Below, piece by piece: positions 13,501-22,500 of a stretch of 64,000 nt of DNA (the first letter of the stretch is position 1; each line of letters opens with the position of its first letter). Made by a program: the position numbers and the translations under genes. The DNA is from Azorinus chamasolen (lineage: Eukaryota; Mollusca; Bivalvia; Cardiida; Solecurtidae). The notes under the pieces are model-generated. The model was given only the letters and a program-made list of their open reading frames with translations. It had not been told where the DNA came from and ran no database searches. The stretch lies in NCBI GenBank assembly GCA_963576725.1, contig OY755241.1, positions 29,452,853-29,516,852 on the forward strand, read 5' to 3'.

Positions 13501-16500
13501 CGAATCTCGGTTGACACACCTTTTTATGCTGGTCAGTTAGACGCTCTTTGTGCGGAAAGGCCTGTGTATGATCTTATTATAGGTAATGTTCCAGGGGTAA
13601 GAGATGCGTCGAATCCAGATGTAAACTGGAAGCGTTGTTGGTCGCCCTCATGGGAAGGTCAGCCCAGAGTGTTTCAGGAGACAAAAGAAAAATCTGAAGT
13701 TTCAGGGCCAGTTCAAACCACAGCACAAAAGGTTAAAGAAGGTAAGCATACTCCTTTAAAGGTATCAGAGCCAATATCTAATGTAAGTGTGGCAGACATA
13801 AGGAATGCCCAAGAGATAGACAATAGTTTGGCAAGAGTCAGAAATCTAGCAAACAGTGGTGATATTTTGAAAGGGAAAAACGATAGCGAACAATGGTATG
13901 AGAAGGAAAATGGTTTATTGTATAGGAACTTTTACTCTCCAAAGGTAGAGAATGGAAAACGTTTTAGACAGTTACTTGTTCCAGTGGATATGGGGAATCA
14001 GGTTTTGCAATTGGCACATGACTCTATATTAGGGGGTCATCTTGGTGTAAGGAAAATGGTCGCAAAGGTATTGTCTGAGTTTTATTGGCCAAGAGTTCAA
14101 ACTGACATTGCAAAGTATTGTAAATCTTGCGACATTTGTCAAAAACATTTGCCAAAGGTAAAGTAACTAAGGTTCCCATTGGATAATTGCCATTATTTGA
14201 CACTCCCTTTGACAGAGTTGCTGTGGACTTGGTACGTCCTATTTTTCCGCCTTCAGAAAAGGGGAATCGGTTTATTTTGACCACGGTTGATTTTTCAACA
14301 AGATACCAGAAGCGGTTGCATTGAAACGGATTGATACAGAGACTGTGGCAGAGGCCCTTGTTGATGTTTAGTCGAGTAGGGTTTCCAAAGGAGGTGTTGA
14401 GTGATATGGGAAGACAATTTACGTCGGACACCATGAAAGAGGTAAGTCGATTACTATCTATTAAACAACTGACGACGACCCCATACAATCCTGCATGCAA
14501 TGGTATGGTAGAGAGGTTTAATGGTACCTTAAAATCCATGTTGAAAAAGATGTGTGCAGAGCAGCCCAAACAATGGGATATATATATATATCACCATTGC
14601 TCTTCGCATATCGAGAGGCTCCTCAAGAAAGCACAGGGTTTTCTCCCTTTGAGCTTCTCTATGGTCGACAGTTAGAGGTCCTCTTATGATCTTAAGAGAG
14701 TTATGGACAAACAATGTTGTTCTAGATGATATAAAAACAACTTACGAATATGTTCTCGACCTTAGTAATAGGTTGGAAGAGACAGTAAAGTTAGCACAGG
14801 TAGAATTGTCAAAGAACAAAGCAAGGTATAAGCAGTACGCAGACAGGAAAAGAATGCCCAGACATGTTGAGGTAGGAGAAAAGGTTTTTACAAATCAAAT
14901 TACCATCTTTTACCACCTCGACCTAGAATTACATTTCGCTACTTGAAGAAAAACATTTCTAATTTTCATTCAGATTATGTTCTTGTTCCTGCTGACAAGG
15001 CATCAAACAATGTAATCATTATTTGAAGATTGTATTATGTTGATGTTTTAAAGAAGGAGCTAACTGATTCAAAAACTTATATAACAATTCAAACACATGA
15101 AAAAGATATAGTCTCGGAGCATGTAGATATGTGGAATAATTTTAAGTCTGGTCCTAACATGGAACAACATAAACCTTCTACTTTGTACTGGATTCCGAAA
15201 CTACATAAAAAACCTTATAAGGCGCGTTTTATTGCCAACTCTAGCTGATGTACCACTACTAAAGTATCTATACTTTTGACGTCCTGTCTTACTACGATCA
15301 AAGAACATGTAAAACGCTACTGTGATAAAATATATGGAAATTCTGGTATTAATGTTTTTTGGTCCATAAAAAATTCAAATGATGTTTTAACAAAACTTGA
15401 AAATGAACAGTATAACATTTCTTTACTGAGCTCTTATGATTTCTCTACACTCTATACTACTCTACCTCACCATCTTATAAAGGATAAACTTATTAAATTA
15501 ATAGAAAAAACCTTTGCCAGAGAAAATAAAACGTTCATTGCTTGTAATGTTCAACGTTCATTCTTTTCGAATTGAGAAGTTGAACATTACACAATGTGGA
15601 CTTGCCTTGATGTTTGTAGATCTCTTACCTTTCTTTTAGATAATATATTTGTGCGTTATGGGGATACCATATATCGTTAAGTTGTTGGTATACCCATGGG
15701 TACAAATTGTGCCCCTCTTGTTGCAGATTTGTTTTTGTATTGCTACGAGAGAGATTTTATGCTTAGCGTAAAACCTTATACACAGACCGATATTGTTAAT
15801 GCTTTTAATAAAACTTCAAGGTATTTAGACGATATTTTGAATTTAGATAATCCTTATTTTGATACTATGGTTTCTTCAATTTACCCAAAAGAACTGTCTT
15901 TAAACAAAGCTAATCAATCTGACATTAATGCTTCATTTTTAGATTTGAATCTTTCAATTACAAATGATAAAGTTTCGTCCAAAGTATGCGATAAAAGAGA
16001 AGATTTTAATTTTAAAATTGTTAATTATCCTTTTCTAGATGGGGATGTGCCACGTTCTACATCTTATGGGGTTTATATTTCTTAACTTATTAGGTTTGTC
16101 CGAGCCTGTTCTTTGCTTGAAGATTTTAACAGACATAATTTAGTTATAACTGATAAACTTCTTAAGCAAGGTTACAGATATCACAAACTTCGGAAAACTT
16201 TTTCTAAATTTTATTATCGAAATTTACCTCTCATTAGTAAATATAATTGCAATCTACGGACGTTACTGCGACAAGGCTTTTCTCAACCAGAATTTTATGA
16301 GGATGTTATCTACAAACTTAGGAAAATTCGGGGTCATATCCATTTTCATGATTTGTTTATAAAACGCATTAAAACATTTAAAAAGAAAGGTTATGATCCT
16401 ATTATATTGCAACGCGCTGCATGTTTGGTTATCAACCCTTTTACAGTCGGTAGCTCTTTGCTTGCGCGATGACAAGCCGAGGGTAGTACTCCATGATGGT

Positions 16501-19500
16501 ATACTCTTAAACTTGGATACAGGATGAGCTTACCAGACTCATGTATTACTTTTTCCCTGTCGTGCCCTTAACGGCTTACCTGCAGGTGCTCTGACTTCAG
16601 CAAAGTCATTGAGTACATATTTGAGGGATTGTCACAGTTATTATGCTATGTTTTACATGTTGTCCTGTGTTCACCGTCGTCTATGTTGTGGGTAAGTCCA
16701 GCGGGGATACCTTTTATTTACAATATTTGTAAAGCTAGGGTGACTTTGAGAGAAGTGCGAGGTTAGGACGTCCGTAAACCGGTTTAAACCCCCAATGGTA
16801 TTTTTGCTACTGACCGTGCCAAGGCAGTACTCTCTTTGTCACCCTTCCTTTTGTTTGCCTTGCGTCTTTGTGCTTGTGGTTTGTTCGTTGGTGGAACGTT
16901 TGTCCCTGGTTCTTGTGTGTCTTCTGGTGTTTTCTGTGTTCAGTTCGTGTGTGTGTGTGTGTGCGTTTGGGTGTGTGGTTGTGTGTGTGTGTGATACTGT
17001 CTATCGGTATTTTGGTGGTGGTTGCGTCTTGCATGTGGCTTTGCCTGCTTGACTTTACTATTCCATTTAGTACTTCTTCTTACCGACAAAAACAAGCTAT
17101 TAATGCAACTCAAATGCCCTTATGTGGTTACTGAAAAGATAAATGATTTTGACTATAAGGTCCGAGTGGATGGCAAAGAAAGAATTTATCATATCAATCT
17201 ACTCAGAAAATATATTGAGAGAAATACAGGGGATAGTTTGAAACCAGTTGAGGTAAAGGCAGGTAAAGATAAAGAGGTTTGTGTTGCCATAGCTATAAAT
17301 GATGAGGAGAACCATGTTGATGAGATACTTTCAGGTGTGATAGATCAGGTTTGTGTTGCTGTGATAGAAGAGACAGATGACGAGTTGCAATCAGACACTG
17401 TAATTGAAGAATCAGATCTTCAGAGTAATTCAGAAGAATACTGTAGAAGACAAATGACTTTGAATTTGCCATCTTTAGTGGCAAATGAAACCATAGATGA
17501 TGTCAAAATTAACCCGGAATTGACAACAGAACAGAGAGGTGAGTTGTTCGAATTGTTGAGAGAATTTCCAGACGTCTTAACAGATGTTCCTGGATATACA
17601 AACCTAATTGAACATGAGGTAAAACTCACAACTAGTGTGCCAGTTAGATCAAGACCTTATCCCGTCCCTCATACTATGAGAGAAACCGTTAAAGAAGAAA
17701 TTCAGAAAATGTTAGAAATGGGTATCATTTATAGAGTTGACTCCCCTTATGCATCCCCTATAGTGATTGTGAAAAAGCCTGATGGATCTAACAGGTTCTG
17801 TATTGATTTTAGAAAACTGAACAAGATAACTATCTTCGATTCAGAACCAGTTGGGAATGCAGATGACATCTTTGCCAAACTTTCTAAGAGTAAGTATCTA
17901 TCAAAATTGGATTTGACTAAAGGGTATTGCCAAATACCAGTGAAGCAAAGTTGCCAAACGTATACATCGTTTATATCCTCAGAGGGTTTGTTCGCTTTCA
18001 GGAAAATGCCTTTTGGTATGGTTAATGCCGGAGCGACATTTTGTAGAATGATGCGTAAGTTACTTGCAGGTCTGAAAGACGTAGAGAATGTTGTTGATGA
18101 TGTAATTGAGCACACAGAAGGCTGGAATGACCATATTGCGTTACTAAGGCAACTTCTAGAAAGACTGAGGGAAGCATGCCTGACGGTAAGGCCTTCCAAA
18201 TGTATGTTTGGGTATTTCCAGCTCAGTTTTCTAGGTCATCTGGTAGGCAATGGTACTCTGAGACCCCTTTTTGACAAAATTGAAGCTATAAGGAATTGCA
18301 GTCGTCCAGCAAGTAAGAAACAGATTAGGTCTTTCATTGGTCTGATCGGGTATTACAGAAAATGTATACCCAATTTCAGTACTATTTCCGCCCCTTTGAC
18401 AGACCTGACGAAAAAGGGATCCCCGAATAAAGTCGTTTGGACTCTTGAGATTGAGAGAGCTTTCAGGTCTCTTATTGGTGCTTTAGTTAAGACCCCCATT
18501 CTTTGTCTCCCTGACATGACCTTAGAATTTATAATTCGAACCGACGCCTCACACGTAGGTCTTGGGGCTGTTCTCTTACAGGAACACGAATGCACAAAAT
18601 TCCCTATTTCATACGTCAGTAGGAAATTGCTACCGAGAGAGAGGTCATACTCTGTAATAGAGAAAGAATGTCTAGGTGTTGTTTGGGGAATTCAGAAATT
18701 TCAGGTATACTTGTATGGACGGGAGTTTTTACTTGAAACAGACCACCAGCCTTTAGTTTATTTGCAAAGGTCCATGGTAGCAAATGCTAGGCTAATGCGA
18801 TGGGCGTTACAAATTTCGCATTGTATCCATTAAGGGATCAGAAAACGTAGCAGCTGATGTTTTGAGCAGGCATGTGTAATAGGATTGATTTTTGTAAGTG
18901 TGAGATTAAAATTGATAATTTTTATTCTTGAAAAGGGGGATATGTCACAAAAATCAGTTTTTATAGATACTTCAGTCCCTTGTGGTCTAGTAGTGTACAG
19001 GTGTAGTTTTGTAAAACACCACATGCCCTTGTGGGTTAAGCTATTTTATAGTGTCTATTGTACATGCAATTTTGTGTATTTAGCTCTGTGTGAGAGTGGA
19101 CAGTGGTCAGTTTGGTTAGAGCGGTCACAGGTGAAGCACCTGTAGAGATTTGGGCGTGTGCGAAAGCCTGGAATTTATTCCAGGTTGTCAGGACTGGCTT
19201 GGTAATAGCGTCCTAAATGGAGCCATGACTATTTGGCCTTAGCATATCCTTTGTGGAAATATGGGCATATATACTTGGTGGAGCCCGTAACATTGCATTT
19301 CCTTGGTGGAAGCCATATATTATCCTTGGTGGAAAGACATTGGCGTTGTCCTTGGTGGAGCCCATATGCGTTATCCTTGGTGGAGCCCTTAAGCATATAT
19401 CCTTTTAGACATATACCATATACATATCGTGTACACCGTGTAAAGCACGACTTGAGAATGTGTTATGTACACCTAGAGGAGTTATATTAAAGGTACTTCT

Positions 19501-22500
19501 CAGTGATATATATATTGACTTTGTGGACACGTGTGGTGTAAGTTTTGCCACGTGTCGTGTTAAAAAGTTAAGAACAGAACTTTCCTAAGTGGAACTGTGT
19601 TGCAGATGAGTGAGTGAGTGAGTGAGTTGGGTTTAACGTCCGACCAACAGTATTTCAGTTATTTGCAGACGGCACCCGCATGAGACAAGTTATAGTGCTG
19701 CCTCACTGAAATACCCCTGCCGCGGGCACATGGCAAGGGCATCCCACCCAGTCACATTATCCTGACACCGGGCCGACCAGTCCTAGAACTACACCTTTTA
19801 ATGTCGAGCGCAGACAAGGGAGCTACTAGTACCAACTTTTAACGACTTTTGGTCTTGTTGCAGATGAACTGTAGACAATAGCTGAGTGACGAACACTATA
19901 CTAGAGAGTTTGAGAGTTATAAACTGTATTTCTTATTTCTCGTGTATGAATAAATGTATGACCGTATACCTGTTGTAAGTATGATGTGAAATCCTTTAAA
20001 TATACAAAGAATTCTGTACCACCAACTTCGTTTGTGACACTTATAAATAAGCATTTCATGTATTTCAATAAACTGATTGTAACATCTAAATAGGTTAAAT
20101 TCTGATAAAAACAATCGAGGCATATGTTTTGGCTAGCAATCCATTAACGCTAATGTTAAATTATCTGATTATTATCAGACGCATAGTTTACTACTATAGA
20201 TTATCTGGTAAGGGAACAAGTCATCTCTTTACCTGATAAATATTCCATATGAAAACATGGACTCATCAATATTAATTAGATTAATTGTTGTAGTACATGG
20301 ACACATTAATTATTTGGCATGTCATACTATGTAGGATCATATCTTTATTGTAACATACTCAAACACAGCAGATCCTAATATCGGTCTATCATTTTTACAA
20401 AGGCATAGAAAGTCGTATGTATTGAGTAAAGGGTTAACATTCGTAGTGTACTAAAGCTAATAATCTGGTATGGCAACAAGTAAACTCTTAATCTGATTAA
20501 TATTCATGTAAAACATAATGACAACAATATTAATTGGCTGCTTTTTTAATACAGACATATTGAACACATGATATTTTGGTCCTGGCAGAAACTGTACAAA
20601 CAGAGCAGACTCTGATCTGATAGCAAATACCGGATCTGTCTGATCGTGGTCTCCTCATTTTCAAAAACAAAAAAATGCGCTTCTGTTCCAAACTACATCA
20701 TTCTAAACTGTTCCTGTTCTTTAGTGAATGTTCATTTTAAGTAGAGCCATTCGAATAGATCGGATGATCTGAACATAGCCTATGAGCAAATGGTTAATCA
20801 GCATATTTCATACAAATAAAAACATGGAATATTTCTGAAAAAGGAGATTGACAGTCTATCAACACTTAATGTTCTTTTACAGAAAATTAGAACATGCAGA
20901 GGCCGACCCCGAAAAATGGCTAAGGCTTCAACTCTGACAGTGCTATGAATAGTTGAGTTAAATATATAAATCATAGCAATCACGATAAGATCATATATTT
21001 AACCCTATTGCTACGATGCGTTGTCATTTAGCCAGGTAAACACCGATCTACCTGTAGTTTGATAAAGGATGCGTTTATCTTACCCTTCTCCCGCTATTCA
21101 CGACTTGATTCGCGTTTGCAAACTCGACGTTTCATCAGGATCCAAGCAGTTGGGCGCACTTTCAATAGTTCCCCAACAGCTTGATTGATTGGGAAGTAAT
21201 CAGAATTGCACCCTATGCAAATTTGAGCAGACGTGTTTTTACGGCCGAGTAAGGGTTAAGCCCACTTGTTGCCTTAGTACCTTTTATCATTCTTTGACTA
21301 AATTAACATGTTTGAAAATCTTTGACAGGATTTGATCAAGATGAGACATGGATCTGTCTCTATTTATTTTAGATCAAGATTGAAAGTTTGCCAGCCATAG
21401 ATTTACGTGCTGTAACACTACAACTTTATATGTCTTTATATTTTATCTAAACTGTACGGCTTAACATTGATCTGCCAATAGTCTGATAAAGGATAGAAGT
21501 ATCATCCTTACCCCGGCTATTTCCGACTTGACTCGATATTGCAAAAAGCTTTGATCAAGATGAGAAGCCGAGATATTCGACGTCTAACCAGGATCCAAGC
21601 TGTTTCACACTCGGTCATACGTTTCAAAAAGCCTGTTCAAACCAGAAGTAGTCAATATTGCATCAAATCATTTTTGAGCACACATCCTAGTTTACAGCAG
21701 TACGGGTTAAGGACATTTATTGCTTTTATCATGCTATTACCCCCCCTCCGACACTATAATTGCCAAAATAACTGTTTTAGTACTATTTTACATTTATATA
21801 CAGTAAAATCTCTATATAACGATCATTAAATTGTGTTAATTAATTGGTATTTAGAGCAGGTGGCTGCTTAAAGCAAGGTGAAAGTAATACAGAACGCTCA
21901 CATAGGAGCGTTCTGTTTTACTTTCACCTTGCTTTAAGCAGTCACATGCCTTGAACACAGCTCTTTATCAACATGTATTGCAAACACACTTTTATTTATG
22001 TCATCAAACATAAAAATCCACCCACCTCCAAAAAAACGTATGCACCAAAATTGCCATATGGAACCTTTTAAGAAGATAGCGATTTAGGATCCCGTTTATT
22101 TAATGTTGAACCATTTACTCTGTGAATATTCATTTATCGAACATTACAATTAATTCAAATAGATGAATTATAATTGCATGTTTTTTATTATAGTGTATGA
22201 ACAGGTCATCATATAAATTCTATAATCATATTTATATTAGTTCGAAGCAAGCAGAGCAGACCCTGGTCATAAATGAGCCGCCAGAATAAGGTCTATTCTC
22301 TTTCCAACGGCATAACTATGGTGTAAATGGTTAACAAAGATGCAGCATGTACAACGGGTTATGCAGTTTTATCTGCAAATTAAACACTGGTCAATCTACA
22401 TGTAATCCCTTACCCAGCTTTTAACCAATGAAATATGGAAAGTGGAACAGTGTAGCCATTTTAGAAAGTAGAGACACAAATATATCGTATTCTATAAGTA

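Larger units (their letters stand above)
14888..17068 (+). mobile_element. Penelope-like element, 5'-truncated, inserted in the integrase gene
   Basis: The left junction splits the integrase codons for GEKVLVLL; the right junction restores them at TTTAGTACTTCTT. The insert holds a broken reverse transcriptase (14890-16475) and a roughly 600-bp 3' tail with a TG-rich stretch (16930-17005). No GIY-YIG endonuclease follows the RT, so if present it would be N-terminal (as in Naiad-type elements) and lost by truncation. Target duplication is at most a few T residues. Confidence 0.85.
11080..20044 (+). mobile_element. LTR retrotransposon of Ty3/gypsy type with gag-PR-IN-RT-RH order (Gmr1-like)
   Basis: LTRs at 11085-11918 and 18943-20039 begin TGTCAC and end GTGACA, flanked by the duplication CTTAT (11080-11084, 20040-20044). 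The purine tract AAAAGGGGGA precedes the 3' LTR. Coding order is gag with a CCHC knuckle, retropepsin, integrase with GPY-like module, then reverse transcriptase and RNase H. Gypsy elements normally place integrase last; integrase before RT is the Gmr1-type arrangement. The LTRs differ at only about a dozen positions plus small indels, so insertion is fairly recent, yet the frame is broken several times. It carries a 2.2-kb Penelope-like insert and a 0.26-kb SINE-like insert, and lies antisense in intron 1 of the IFI27-like gene. Confidence 0.9.

Noticed and set aside
16795..17134. Cysteine/valine-rich small proteins in the TG-rich stretch (also 23486-23853)
   Set aside because: They arise from the GT microsatellite in the Penelope-like 3' tail and appear on both strands in several frames.
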